This document shows positions 21,754 to 33,689 of a stretch of DNA of 64,000 nt, one piece after another. The position numbers were made by a program, and so were the translations under genes. Source of the stretch: Eretmocerus hayati (taxonomy: Eukaryota > Arthropoda > Insecta > Hymenoptera > Aphelinidae); the NCBI GenBank assembly GCA_029851415.1, contig CM056744.1:68690172-68754171 (forward strand), in the 5' to 3' direction. Numbering within the stretch: the first letter of the stretch is position 1; each line of letters starts with the position of its first letter. The notes beneath the pieces were generated by a model. That model saw nothing but the letters and a program-made list of their open reading frames with translations. It was not told the DNA's origin and searched no databases.

Positions 21754-22854
21754 ATGCCAAGAAAATATTGCCACAAATGTAAACAGACAATTGCGAGAGG
21801 CTCGGATCAGCGTAAACGCTGTATAGATTGTAATAACGTATTCCATCTCGATTGCATACTCGACTTTTGCGAAAACGGCTCGTTGGTCTATCGCTGTGAC
21901 CAGTACTGCACGGCCCATCAGGCCTCAATTACTCCGTTGCATATTTTACCAGAAACTCCTTCCTCACGTCCTACCGATCCCTGTGCCAGTTCCTCGATTT
22001 TCCGAAGTACTGCTCCAGCGACAGATCATAAATTCGACCAGCGAACAGTGTCATCTCCAGTAGTCGCACCGGGTAAACGACAACGTTCCTCACCATCCCC
22101 GACAGCTATTACCCAAGTAAACAAAGTCGCTCGTTCAAATTCGTACCAAACGATGGCCCCTTCTACTCTCAACCAAAGAGAGCTTGATCTCCGCGCGCGA
22201 CGCGAGCAGATTGAATCGAACGCTCCCGAATGGCATCAGCTGTTCTTATCTGACTATAGAATTACCACCGCCGCGAATGAACAACGATTTGAGGCAATCG
22301 AGACAAAGAACGACTGTATTTTAAGAGCTTTTTCACAAACCGACGAGAATGAAATCATCATCTCTGGAATTCCATCTTCCATTCAGGCCCCCCTCATTCA
22401 ATTGGCCGGTAAAATACTACAAGAGATTGGCCTTGCATTTCCTCCAAATCTCATTCTTGATCACAGGGAGTGGCCGCGTAAAGAAAATAAGTTGCACCAA
22501 AATATCGTGGTGGAACTAGTTGGGGGAGCTCGTGAAATGATATTGCGCAATGCAAGCAAATTGAAAGATAAAACAGCTCAGTCCATTTTTCGAACAGGTG
22601 GCAATACACGAATCTACATCAACCAAGTTTATCCTAGATCTGTTTATAATTTGATGCGAGAAGCGCGAAAAGCCAGTAAAACACTCAATTACGCGGCTCC
22701 GCTAGTCAAAAACATGCTGGTCTTTATGCGCGAAACCCGTGATTCTGACCCTGTTCTTATTAAAAATACGTCTGACATTGAAATTCTGCGCCCTAGAATC
22801 ACTCAGTCTGCGAACGCCTCCGCTACCCAATCAAATACACCTATGTCTGACTGA
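21754..22854 (+). CDS. LINE ORF1, PHD zinc-finger nucleic-acid-binding protein
   Basis: The 366-residue frame opens with a PHD-like finger: C6, C9, C23, C26, H31, C34, C48 and C52. A Ser/Pro/Thr-rich linker follows (about 60-135), then a charged helical region and, from about residue 200, a compact domain with NEIIISGIP and IVVELV segments, like the RRM-type core of LINE ORF1 proteins. ORF1 proteins bind the element RNA and act as chaperones. The frame is intact from ATG to TGA. It ends 27 bp before the ORF2 frame opens, an arrangement common to CR1-like LINEs. Confidence 0.8.
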   Translation: MPRKYCHKCKQTIARGSDQRKRCIDCNNVFHLDCILDFCENGSLVYRCDQYCTAHQASITPLHILPETPSSRPTDPCASSSIFRSTAPATDHKFDQRTVSSPVVAPGKRQRSSPSPTAITQVNKVARSNSYQTMAPSTLNQRELDLRARREQIESNAPEWHQLFLSDYRITTAANEQRFEAIETKNDCILRAFSQTDENEIIISGIPSSIQAPLIQLAGKILQEIGLAFPPNLILDHREWPRKENKLHQNIVVELVGGAREMILRNASKLKDKTAQSIFRTGGNTRIYINQVYPRSVYNLMREARKASKTLNYAAPLVKNMLVFMRETRDSDPVLIKNTSDIEILRPRITQSANASATQSNTPMSD

Positions 22855-22881
22855 AATTCAAGAGATCGGTCGATAAATAGC

Positions 22882-25873
22882 TTGCCAACTGGTGAATTCC
22901 ACGTTGGTCACATCAATATTAACCGTTTAGACTCTGGCCCCCATTTTTCTCTCTTAAAGGAGAAGTGTGATCATTCAGTTTTCGATATCATAGGTATTTG
23001 TGAAACTTTTCTGTCAGAGGAAATCTCAGACACACACCTTTCCCTTGATGGTTTCAAATTTTTCAGAACAGATAGGAATGGCAAAGACGGTGGAGGCGTT
23101 GGGCTTTACGTCAGAGATAGCATCAAAGTCAAGACACTTGCCCAATCGGGACGTATATTTGACAATAAACCTGAATTCCTCATCACCGGTTTAATCAATA
23201 ACTCATTCAAGATTCTGTGTGCTGTTGCGTCCAGACGCCCCCCTGCAGCCTATCCCTCCGAATTTTTTGATGAAGTGGCATCATTTCTGCCCCTCTATGA
23301 GAATGTTATTATCATGGGCGACCTTAATATGGATGTTTCAACAATTAACCCAAAGTCTTCTCACCTGCTCAAGCAACTTGAATTTTTAAATCTGCACCTT
23401 GTTTCGACCGACCCAACCCACCATGTCCTCCGAGAAGACGCTCCCTCCCATTCGTGTATCGACCTTTTTATCGTGAACGACCTAGAGAAAATATCAAAAT
23501 TCACCAAATCTGTGTCTCCATTCATAGCTGGCCATGACTTTATTGAGATGTATTTATCGATCCCCAAATTTCCACCCACCCTAAAAACAATCCAATCACG
23601 TAGTCTCAAAAAAATCAACCTACCATCTTTTTTGATGTCTTATCGAGTAAAATCCATTTGCTTAGAACCTCCTCTGAAACTCAAACCTATCTCTTCACTA
23701 GCAATTCGACCTATTCAGAGTTGGCATCCCAGACTACTCAAATAAATATCGACATGACTCTTCAAAAAATCACTGATGCCCTACTATCGAGTTTCGATCT
23801 TGTTGCACCCCTGAAGACTCTAACAATTCCCTCAAAGAATAAACCCTGGGCTACCCCTTCGATTCTGTCCAAAATGAGAGATCGCGACGCTGCATATATC
23901 ACAGCTAAACGCTCGGGCGAGACTGTGGATCACCAGCGATTCAGACTCTTGCGATCCCAAGTCTGCAACCTTCTTGACGTCGCCAAGAATCAATACATCA
24001 AAAAAATCCTGTCTTCTGCCAATACGGTGAATGCCAAGTGGCAAGCCCTGAAAAAACTCAATATAACCAGACAGACAGCATCGTCCCCCTTCAACTTGTT
24101 TCAAAGTGAACTACTAAATCAGTATTATGCATCTGTTGTGAATCGAGCTAATCCTCTGGATGAAATTGCTTTATTTCTCTCCTTGGAAACCAAGTTTTCC
24201 CCTGCTTCGACTTTCGTCCTGTCAGTTGAGATGAAGTAGCAAAAATCGTACTCAAAGCTTCTTCCAAAGAGTCTGACTTTGATGGCCTATCAGCTGAGAT
24301 GCTAAAAATTGCACTACCTCACGTTATTATCCCTTTTATTGAATTCTGTAATGCCAGCCTAGAGCATGCTTACTTCCCAACCCCTTGGAAAAAAACCCTT
24401 CTCCTGCCACTACTCAAGTGTAAAACACCCACCTCCCCATCTGACACCAGGCCAATTGCCCAACTCCCCGAGCCGTCTAAGATTCTCGAACGACTAGTTC
24501 ATGCTCAACTATCCAATTATCTCGAGTCCAACTCTTTGCTATACGAGCGACAAGCAGGTTTCAGACCAGGGCACAGTACCCAAACAGCTCTTCTGCGTGT
24601 GATGGATGATGTCAGGAAAGCTATGGACGAACGTAAGATCACCTTTCTCGTGCTCTTTGATTTTTCAAAGGCCTTTGACTCCATTCCTCACGAACTTCTA
24701 TTGAAGAAACTGCGTAATTTTAGAGTTTCCGACAGGATTGTCCGTTGGTTTTACTCATATCTCGCGGACCGGCTTCAAGCAGTTATTGACTCAGGAGGAA
24801 AGGTTTTAGAATTCTTACGAGCTGCCTCTGGTGTCCTTCAAGGTTCCATTTTAGGTCCCCTCCTATTTGCAATCTTCATCAATGATTTGCCAAGTGTTCT
24901 AAAATATACTACGTGCGTACTATTTGCCGACGATTCTCAAATCTATTTGCACTGCACTCTAGATGACATAATCAGCTCGCTTGAGAAACTAAACTTGGAC
25001 GCTCAATCAATGGCAAATTGGGCAGAACTCAATCAGCTTGCATTGAATGAACGGAAGTCCAAAGTCATGGTACTTGGATCAAAGGAACTCATTGGTCGCA
25101 TTGATTGAGAAAATCTTCCCAAGTTGAAGGTCAATGGTGTTGAACTTGATTTTGTCACCGAGGTCAAAAACTTAGGCGTCATAGTGGACCAGAACTTAAA
25201 CTGGGCCTCGCATACCAAATCAGTAGTTTCGAAAGTTTATTCTAGCCTTAGTTCTCTCAAGTTTTACAGAAACTCACTATCCCGTGAGCTAAGACGGGAA
25301 CTAGTCCAGACCCTAATTTTTTCCCATTTTGATTATGCTTCAATAGTATACGATAGTGTAGATGCCTCAAAAAACTCGAAGCTCCAAGTAGCGCTGAATG
25401 CCTGCGTACGCTTCGTTCTGGGTGACTTGCAGAGGAACTCGCACGTCACCCCTCATCGATTGAGTCTCGGATGGATGTCAGTCCAAAGAAGGCGAGAATA
25501 CTTCACCTGTAATTTGGCCTACAGATCTCTTGCCTCGGGCACCCCTAGTTACCTATCTGACAAATTTTTAAGGCTGGGTATAGATGTGGTTCTGAGAAGA
25601 TCAAACAGGAACCCCAAGGAAGCACTATTGCTCTTGAAAACCAACTCAACAGCCTGGGAAAAATCATTCTTGATTAGAGCATCAACCCTCCTCAACTCTC
25701 TAAATGTCACTGATTTTGATCCAGAGCGACTTGAACCCATGAAAAAGACCTTCCGACGTGAACTCCTCAATCGTGACATCAGAGACTGGAACGACCGAAT
25801 CACGAACGAAGGTCTCGCTCTTCAGCCATTACCTCTCAACCTACCCCTACCCAACCTTCCTCCGACTACTTGA
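22882..25873 (+). pseudogene. LINE ORF2, endonuclease and reverse transcriptase, broken
   Basis: The endonuclease part (22882 to about 23650) shows the apurinic-type motifs: HININRL, ICETFL (metal-binding Glu), GGGVGLYV, IMGDLN and SHSCIDLF, with the final SDH replaced by GHD. The frame shifts near 23645, and again near 24230. The RT frame (24299-25108) has AGFRPGHST, FDFSKAFD, QGSILGPLLF and the catalytic FADD at residues 209-212. An in-frame TGA at 25106 precedes the thumb/C-terminal part (25124-25873). ORF2 would nick the target and copy RNA by target-primed reverse transcription. With two frameshifts and one stop this copy cannot. The frame first opens at a non-ATG codon after TAG 22876. 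Confidence 0.85.
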
Positions 25874-25960
25874 ACCCTTCTACTCTACCATCTTCCCCTT
25901 AGATACCCCATTCGCACCAGTACCTTTCCTCACTCCAATCACTAGCATTCTACACGATTA

Positions 25961-26485
25961 AAATCCTCTTCCGACGTTGTCTCCTTGAGATTTTTAGCAT
26001 TTAGTAATCTCGTAATTGCATAGTCGATATATCGTATGACCATTTTGGGGTGGACACACCTTGGCATTCTTTTTCTCTGCGAGGTACAAATTTGATCGAA
26101 ATTGATTCTTACATGGTTCGACCTTCTCCCTTGGATGGTGAAGTGAACAAATTGAGAAAATGGAAAATTCGGTGCGAACGGGAAAATTTTTTTCGAAATA
26201 TTCAAGAAAAATAACTTTGCGATACGGCATCGTGTAGCTCATCAAATTTTGAGTCCGAAATGACCTGTCCGATAATTTTCTTATCACTCAATTCTCCAGG
26301 AAAACTCATGGAAAAGAGCTGATTTTGAATTTGCCACCACAATTGTCGCAGAGGTTAGACGCTTCACCCGTTCAACAATGTTATGGTTTGGGTGCAATGC
26401 CACGTGCTCTTGTTATTGTTTTGGTGTTTAACCTATGATCACTTGTAGGTTATTCAACCACGGCGTTCACGATGAAAACTCGAGA
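25961..26485. other. No gene seen
   Basis: Between the LINE and the next foldback. Only short unsupported frames. Confidence 0.4.
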
Positions 26486-27986
26486 TCGAGTGGCAATGAT
26501 GATCGGCTTTATACCGCCGCAAAATATTAGATGCATTGAGCATGTACTCTTGCCATTCCAAGTACAAGAGTCCAACAATGCGTGAAAAACTGTATAGTAG
26601 TCATGCGATCAGAACTCTCTAATGTAGATTGAAATTTGAACAATGACGTATTTAAACCTGTTAGATAATAGTAATGCCGAGCATATTCAGGTGGTGGCTC
26701 TCAATTTCAGAAATTTTATTGCCCAAATTCTGACTACAAAGTTTGAGAAGTAGAAAAAATCCGAGAAATCGTGGCTCTGAGTGCTTTCCCACGAGATCAG
26801 AATTCTATAAAGTGGGTGCAATTTTCGAAAATTGCAAACGTGAACCTACCAAAGAATGGTGATACCAAGCAGATTCGATTTTTGCATTTTGATTATAGAA
26901 GTTTTGTCAGCTAAAATCTAACTACAAAGACTGAGATGAGTTTGCATCAAAGTGAATTGTAAGTTCGAGTAGCGACAGTAACCCGTAACTAGGGAGTATA
27001 AGGAAATTATTTGAAAATTGTGACTCTGACCGCCCAGCTATGGGATTATGATTTTCACAGGGTTGTTGAAGAATTACACACGTGAACCTACTGGAGATCA
27101 TAATATCAACCATATTTAAGTTTGGAATTTTAAGAAAAACTCACTTACTCTTGAAAATTTTGATATCATGTTTGGGAAGTCAAATCCACAATTTTTATCA
27201 AATATTTCCCTACTCCTCAGCTACTGGATACTGGTTCAATTCACGTTCATGATCTACCATTGATGCAAACTTTTCCGAACTTTGTAGTCAAATTTTAGCC
27301 GACAGGATTTCTAAACTTGAAGAGCAATACTCGAATCTGCTTGGTATCACCAATTTCTGAGAGGTTCGTGCTTGAAATTTTCTGAAAACTCAGCCACTTT
27401 CAAGAACTTTGATATCATAACTGAACAGTCGAAACCACAATTTTTCGCGTATTTATTCACGCCTCTATTATGAGATACTGTCCTAACTTGTGCCCATTAT
27501 CTGTCTAACTATGTTGCAAACTTACTTTTGACGGACGTTCAGGCTTTGTGTTCAGATTCTGGTTGAGAAAATGTTTAGAAGTCTAAAGCAGTATCCAAAC
27601 CTGCTTGGCATCACCATTCTCTAGTTGGTTCGCGTTTGTAATTTTCAAAAAACCCACCCACTTTATAGAATTCTGATCTCGTGGGGAAGCACTCAAAGCC
27701 ACGATTTTTCGGATTTTTTTCACTTCTCAAATTTTGTAGTCAGAATTTGGGCGATAAAACTTCTAAAATTGAGAGCCACCACCTGAATCTGCTAGGCATC
27801 ACTATTATCTAACAGGTTTGGATACGGCATTGTTCAAATTTCGATCTACATTAGAGAGTTTTGATCGCATGACTACTATACAGTTTTTCACGCATTGTTG
27901 GACTCTTGTACTTGAAATGGCAAGAGTACATGCTCAATGCATCTAATATTTTGCGGCAGTATAAGGCCGATCATCATTACCACTCG
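26486..27986. mobile_element. 1.5-kb foldback repeat
   Basis: The left arm starting CGAGTGGCAATGATGATCGG is the near-exact complement of the right end (CCGATCATCATTACCACTCG), and the two arms stay complementary through most of about 700 bp to a centre near 27200-27250. The inner parts are more diverged than the outer. There is no spacer gene and no coding capacity. It resembles a foldback transposon or a very long MITE; target duplication was not established. Confidence 0.8.
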
Positions 27987-28317
27987 TTTTTCTGTCTTTT
28001 TTCACGTTTTTTGGCCCTCGCAATGCCTCGAGTTTTTCTCGGAATGGTACACCGTCGTTAATGGCATTCAAAAAGACGCCTCTTTCAAGAACAAGTCTGT
28101 TGCCAACACGTCCAGTTTTCGGGTGTTGACTTCAACACCCGCTTTTCATCCGGGTATTGAATTTCAACACCCACCACACCCAAAATGACGCCCCTGAATC
28201 TGTATGGCTCACAGAATCGGCTTTACTTTTTAAATTTTTGATATCTCAAAAATTCATCGAGAAATCCGAAAACTCGACCATGTCGGTAACTGTACAATAT
28301 TGATAGGACTCCGACAT
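27987..28317. other. Short spacer between foldbacks, no gene
   Basis: Nothing coding is supported. The sequence contains a small repeated word (TTCAACACCCGC/TTCAACACCCAC at about 28130 and 28163). Confidence 0.4.
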
Positions 28318-29396
28318 CCTCTTTAGAGAATCGAAACTTTGAGACTAAAATGCTAAAAACCTCCATGATATTCATCCACCAAACTCCTCCTTATATTCTT
28401 TGAGGTATCAACTTATACCAAGAGAATTTTGGGAGGTCATTCTTTTTCTTTCTTAAAACGCATCCAAAAATGCCGTTTTTTGTAATTTCCTCAAGTGCGT
28501 CATCATTGGCCATGGCTGCATATGCTTCCATCCTCTCAATTTGCACCGGAGTACATGGAAGTACTTCCTCAAGTTCCCCCAAACATGTATGAAAACTTGC
28601 GGGGTCAATTCTCAAACCAGCGGCGAGCTGTGGGTTATATTGACGGAGTCAAGAATAGGCATCATTTCTGCCATCTGAGTGCAGGAGACCATGAGCATGG
28701 TTTTACTTCTTCTAGCTCGCAATTGGAACATTGGGCTGAATTGGAGATTAAAACATACTTCTCCTACTCAAAATGACCACGTAAACACAATTCTGAGGTC
28801 AGTTGTGCTCTCAATAGTCGTTCCTCTGCCCCTTGAGAACTTAGATTCTGTCGACGGGTTCTGATACCGTTGAAGCACTAGACGACATTCTGGAGCTAAA
28901 CGGACCTACAAATTGTATTCAGATGGCCATTTTGAGTCAGAAAGTATGTTCGAATCTCCATTCAACCCGATATTTTCATTTGCGAGTAAGAATGAGTTGA
29001 ACCATGCTCACGGCTTCCTCCACTTGAATGGCCAAAATGATGCCCATTCTTGACTCGGCAAATATAACCCACAGCTCGCCCCTGGCTCGAGGATCGTCCC
29101 CGCAAGTTTTTATACATGTTTGGGTATACTTGAAGGAGTGCTTCCAGATACTCTGGTGTGAATTAAGTGGGATGGAAGCATATGCGGCCATGGCCAATGG
29201 TGACGTATTTGAGAAGATTGCGGAAAACGGCATTTCGGGATGCGTTTTTGGAAAGAAAGAAAAAAAATGACCTCCCAAAAATTTTTTTGATATAAGTTGA
29301 CAACTCAAAGAACATACTGGAGGAGTTTGGTGGATAAATATTATGGATGTTTTCAGTATTTTAGTCTTAAAGCTTCGACTTTCTTTGAAAATGCTC
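28318..29396. mobile_element. 1.1-kb foldback repeat with a coding-like arm
   Basis: Sequence at 28318-28780 is the diverged inverse of about 28930-29396, around a spacer of about 150 bp. Each arm contains the same short reading frame: minus strand 28391-28615 and plus strand 29100-29270 both give MEAYAAMAN..., then IAENGI/ITKNGI and a Lys-rich end. I do not recognise the peptide with confidence. A Harbinger-type transposase fragment was considered but is not established. Confidence 0.75.
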
Positions 29397-29454
29397 GTTT
29401 TTCCAGTGCTGTAGCTCCTATAAAAAGTATAATAACCGACTTTTACAAGCGGTC

Positions 29455-29912
29455 AAATTGTAGGTTCTTTTAAGACCTTCGGAATGACCAGTGGCAAAAG
29501 TCGATTATCATCTTTCCAGTGGGACCTAGGTCGTCCACAAGGTCACGTAAAAGTCGCTCAAATTCGCTCTCAGTAAATAGCTCCCAGAAGTGGCCAGGGT
29601 CGGTTATCGGCCTCGGGCAATTCCTCTTCCGGAAGTACTTGCATTGACGAAAAAAGAAAAAAATGTGCCGAGGTACGTCAAAAAATATCAAATTTCGTTA
29701 GAGCTGTGATTCTCCTAAAACAGGCCAAAGAAGGACCTCGAATGGCTCTTTTACGGGCCCCAGGACCCACAGGAGGGGGGGGGGTCGGAGAAATCGAACA
29801 AAAATTGTTTGCACTATTTCAACATAGTACAAACGAAAAATTTTTTTGAAATTTCTCCCGACCCCCCTGGTGACAATTTCGTCCAGCTCGCTCCGGAATT
29901 CCCCATATAATA
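29455..29912 (-). repeat. Dispersed repeat family, copy 2
   Basis: Inverse-oriented homologue of 20555-20995, with the same order of landmarks (GGGGAATTC.GGAGC, homopolymer G/C block, AACGAAATTTGATATTTTT, GGCCGATAACC, CTACAATTTGACC). It abuts the right end of the 28318-29396 foldback. Confidence 0.7.
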
Positions 29913-30369
29913 TATACACAACACACACACTCGCCATCCTTGATACTTTGATGCTGTCAAGTTGGTAGCCCTGATTGTGATTTCATGTTGGCAACACTGA
30001 CAGGCAGCATCCAGGTGGGCAAATTTTGGATTGGCGATTAATTATTCCAACTAGAGTATTGCCTCGCACCTCTCGGCTTAGTAATGCTTCGAATAGGCGT
30101 ATGAGCTCCCCAATGCTTTTGTCCATCGGATGAGATTGGTTTTTCCGAAGTAGAACTCTAATGTGATTACAAAACATAGATCGAATTGAAAATACGCTGC
30201 TGAAAGTGATGAGCAGAATGCTTTCTCACAGCGTTATATGATAGTAACTAATAACGAATCCCACATACATAAGCATTCTAATTGCGAATAATCTTCTTTA
30301 TTCTGCAAATAATTTCTATGATTAGCATACTAATCTCAAATACTTTCCTACATGTTGATAAATTCTTCC
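29913..30369. other. No gene seen
   Basis: AT-rich sequence with a short CA run (29919-29934). No coding feature supported. Confidence 0.4.
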
Positions 30370-31340
30370 AAAGGAGCTTTTGCGAGTGATTTAGAGAATC
30401 TAAACTCAAGTTTTGTTAGCAATATCTATAGATTGGTTGCGATGAAATTTGGTACAGTCAGTTTGAATATGATTGAAATGGAGTTTTTGTAGGGATTCTC
30501 GATTTTTCGAGGGATAACTCCATTCGAATGATGTTCCATGGATTTCAAAAGGGATTGGTTTCGACCAATCAATTTAGGATGCCTAAAAAGTATGCCCTCA
30601 GATCATTGGAAGTGAGATGAATGAGTTGTAGATGAAGATACGGGGGAAAATTTGAGTATCAATGGAAATGTTTCCATGAATTTTGAGTTATTCTTTTGAG
30701 GAAGCATCTTAGACAGATTTTAGGAATCTAAAATGAGGTTTTCCCAACAGTACCTATCGTTCAGTTGAGACGGGATTTTGATGAAATCGGTTTGTATATG
30801 ATTAAATAGGAGTTTTTGGTGATAATTTTGATTTTTTCGGAACAAACTCTATTTGAATGATATTTAACGAATTTCCAAGGGATCTGATATCACTCAATTG
30901 ATTAAAAATGCTGGAAAAGTAGGTCTCCTGTTCATTGGAAGCGAGAGAAATGAGTTGTAGAGGAAGATTTGGGAGAAGGATGAGTATTAATGGAAAAGTT
31001 CCCATATATTATGAGTTATTCTTCTGAGAAAGCATCTTAGAGAGATTCGGGGTATCTGGACTGAGGATTTTCCAACGATTTCTATCATTTGGTTGAGACG
31101 GAACTTCGATGAAATCGGTTTAAATATGATTAATCTGGAGTTTTTGTTGAAAGTTTTGATCTTTTCAGGAATCCGAGTTCTATAGAGATCAAGTAGATAT
31201 TCGGTATTAACCAATCGATAGATGATGCCGAGAAAAGTATACTTTAGGTCACTCAAATTCCCATGAGACTCTGTTAGAAAAAGATATTTATGTATTAAAA
31301 GACGAAATTTCATCAATTTTGAACCCCGAAGCGCATGAAT
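30370..31340. repeat. Tandem repeat, unit about 328 bp, three copies
   Basis: Landmarks such as AGCATCTTAGA (30703, 31031), GATGAAATCGGTTT (about 30783 and 31109) and GAAATGAGTTGTAGA (about 30620 and 30948) repeat with a spacing of about 328 bp, and a first, more diverged copy starts near 30370. The last copy degrades after about 31200. No shared open frame is preserved across copies. Confidence 0.75.
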
Positions 31341-32354
31341 CAAATTTGACTGGGAGGTGAGAGCTGCCAAATCACTGGTCTCATCTTTGAGTGATACTCT
31401 CCAACTCATAGAAAGGCAAAAATCGATCCAGTGGAGTGTAGAAGAGAAAGCGTTCAGGAAAAGAAAAACAACATACATACACATATACACACACACATGC
31501 AGAGAGTGAGAGAGTTTAGTCTCTCATTGGTTTAGGGAGCTACAGGGGAAAAAGTGTAACCTACAATCGATAGATCATGGCGAGAGGAGTCAAAAGATAT
31601 AGGTATCATCCAGATGGGAGGAGATTCTTAGGAGAAAATATTGGTTTGAATGGAAAATTGAACAAAAAATTTGCTGTGCCAAAAACAACCCTTTCTCTTT
31701 AGAGAAAGCAAAATCTCCACAGAATCGACTCGCATTTGATTAGTTGAAGCATCTTTGGGAACTTATACGCTGCTCCGCTCCGAAGCATATTTGCACAGTA
31801 TTACACGAAGTAGCTCGTTGGTTCACGGGTACTTCGGGAGGGATTTTTGAAACAAAGACATATCTTAAAATTAGTATTCATATCAGTTGAAAACAGTAAT
31901 GAATTTTTAGGGATCTTTGATATATTGTGTTAAACTCCGAAGTGTTTCCCAATGAGGAATGATTCCCGCCAAACAGTGAATGTTGCCTCAACGTTTTTAG
32001 AACGTTGCAATTGCAACCTTGGAACGTAGCGTAAATAGTCGGAAACCCCGTAAGTGGGACGTTTGAGCAACGTAAAATGTCTACGGGATGTCTGTTGTCT
32101 CGACGATTCCAAAATGTTTCTGGAACCTTGTGAATATGAATGAAAGAATGGATTGTTTCTCGGAAATTGTTATTGATCAGCTCTCGTTGCATTCAAGCAC
32201 AATCTCACTGTCTCTTGTAATGAGTGGATATGTTTCTGATTGACCGCAGTCGATGAGATTCAATGGGGATGGGGCTGATAGCTTGCGAGAGAAAGAATTT
32301 TGAAAACAGTTCATTCATATATTCAACGAAAAAAGTCTTGGTTGCACAAGAGAC
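31341..32354. other. No gene; short CA/TA microsatellite
   Basis: Contains a short purine/CA microsatellite (about 31468-31516) and unsupported small frames. No conserved coding signal. Confidence 0.4.
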
Positions 32355-33337
32355 ATCTCGGAAATATGGGATGACGCTTCGTAGTGGGCATTTTCGCACC
32401 ATCCCGCAATCTTTGTTGGACATCCCATGCAAACAGGCGTGCGCGTCGAGGGAAATCATACGTCGTGACAGACAGTTGAGAAACGGAGCTCTTGGATGAT
32501 GCACGTTCTCGCGCAAGCCTGCACTCAAAGTTCCATTTCCGCCGCGACTAAACGAGCACGTCGTAGAAAATAACGCTTTGTAACAATCGAAGAAAGTGGG
32601 GGACCGTCATAGATACGCTATCTCATCGCAGCCCACAGGCGTCCTGTTGTCCCCGCCACTACAACACGCGCCTGCTGAACTCAGTCATCAGAAGGGACAT
32701 TGAAGAACTACGATGATCCATTCACCAAATTGATCAACGAGAAGTCCACATCAGAAGCAATCGAGTAATAGATCCACTACCCATATGGAATCAATCATAG
32801 TTAGCCTAGGAACTTTCACCTTGAATACCCATCTTTGCGAAGGTTTGAATATCTTCGAAATTCCTCATGAAATTCGGACGAATCTATATTGAGGGAGAAC
32901 AAGAGACTCAAACTCTATGCGGCTTCAACAGGGTAAGAACATGAATGATACAAATCTTAGGAATTCTGCGCGAATTTTAGAGAACAAAAATATGGGAAGT
33001 GGAAATCTCAAAAAATTGTACGCGATTCCAGAAAGACGGGAATGAAAGAATATCTAATTCTCCATGAATGTTTTCAGGAATTTTAAAGAGATTCCCTCTT
33101 TGCAGCATATTATGATGTGATTCTTATGACCACATAAAGACGCGCGTCCCTGCGCCATCCCGCTGTCGTATTTCAGGTCCCTCCACGACCAAATTCGCAC
33201 GAAGAAGAGAAACATTACATGTAGCAGTTAGTCAAGAATGAAAGACGCCTAATAATTCGCACTAAAACATCACCATGCAGTCTCACTACTGCCCTTGCCA
33301 CGATCACAGATGCACGCCGAAGAATTTCATACGATAC
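32355..33337. repeat. About 980-bp tandem repeat, copy interrupted by Copia
   Basis: The sequence matches the units at 47565-49860 along its whole length: GATGATGCACGTTCTC, AACGAGAAGTCCAC, AACTCTATG..CTTCA and GCACGCCGAAGAAT occur in the same order. It continues across the Copia insertion at 38332-38479. Unit length without Copia is about 988 bp. Many internal words contain CACGTG-like or GCACGC motifs. Coding capacity is not conserved. Confidence 0.75.
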
Positions 33338-33647
33338 TGTTGATTTACTTGAGAGGGTCGAAGGGTTGATGAGGGGCACAAGACTGGGACTTAATACTTT
33401 CATAATAAATAAATAAGTATATTCAATAGACAACAATATAGTATGTTACATATTGCCGGCTTGGCTCTTCTAGCACAAGTAGTTGCTCTCTCTTCTTTCT
33501 TCAGCTTCGCTGCTGCGCGCACCACACTCATACATACATACATAAGTAGACTCATATTTTAGACTGCAGGTGGCACCACGCATCAGCCACTGCTTCTGGC
33601 AGACGACACATATAGTCATACAGGATAAATTTACTCACAATTCAACA
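33338..33647 (-). repeat. Copia 3' LTR
   Basis: A 310-bp terminal repeat with 5'-TG..CA-3' ends (element orientation TGTTGAATTG.. to ..AAATCAACA). It is identical by eye to the 5' LTR except the last base. Confidence 0.95.
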
Positions 33648-33662
33648 CGCCTCCTTAAATTT
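33648..33662 (-). promoter_or_regulatory. Copia polypurine tract
   Basis: On the minus strand, AAATTTAAGGAGGCG lies directly upstream of the 3' LTR. The same AAGGAGGCG precedes the 3' LTR of the second Copia element at 45356-45364. It primes plus-strand DNA synthesis. Confidence 0.8.
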
Positions 33663-33689
33663 ATCCTGTGAAACATCACTAAATATGCT

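Larger units (their letters stand above)
21754..25960 (+). mobile_element. CR1/jockey-group LINE, inactive copy
   Basis: Two ORFs in LINE order: a PHD-finger ORF1 and an ORF2 with apurinic-type endonuclease and reverse transcriptase. The sequence after ORF2 is C/T-rich and ends without a clear poly-A, so the 3' limit is approximate. ORF2 has two frameshifts and one stop. The PHD-type ORF1 and the RT motif set suggest the CR1-like part of the jockey group. Confidence 0.8.
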
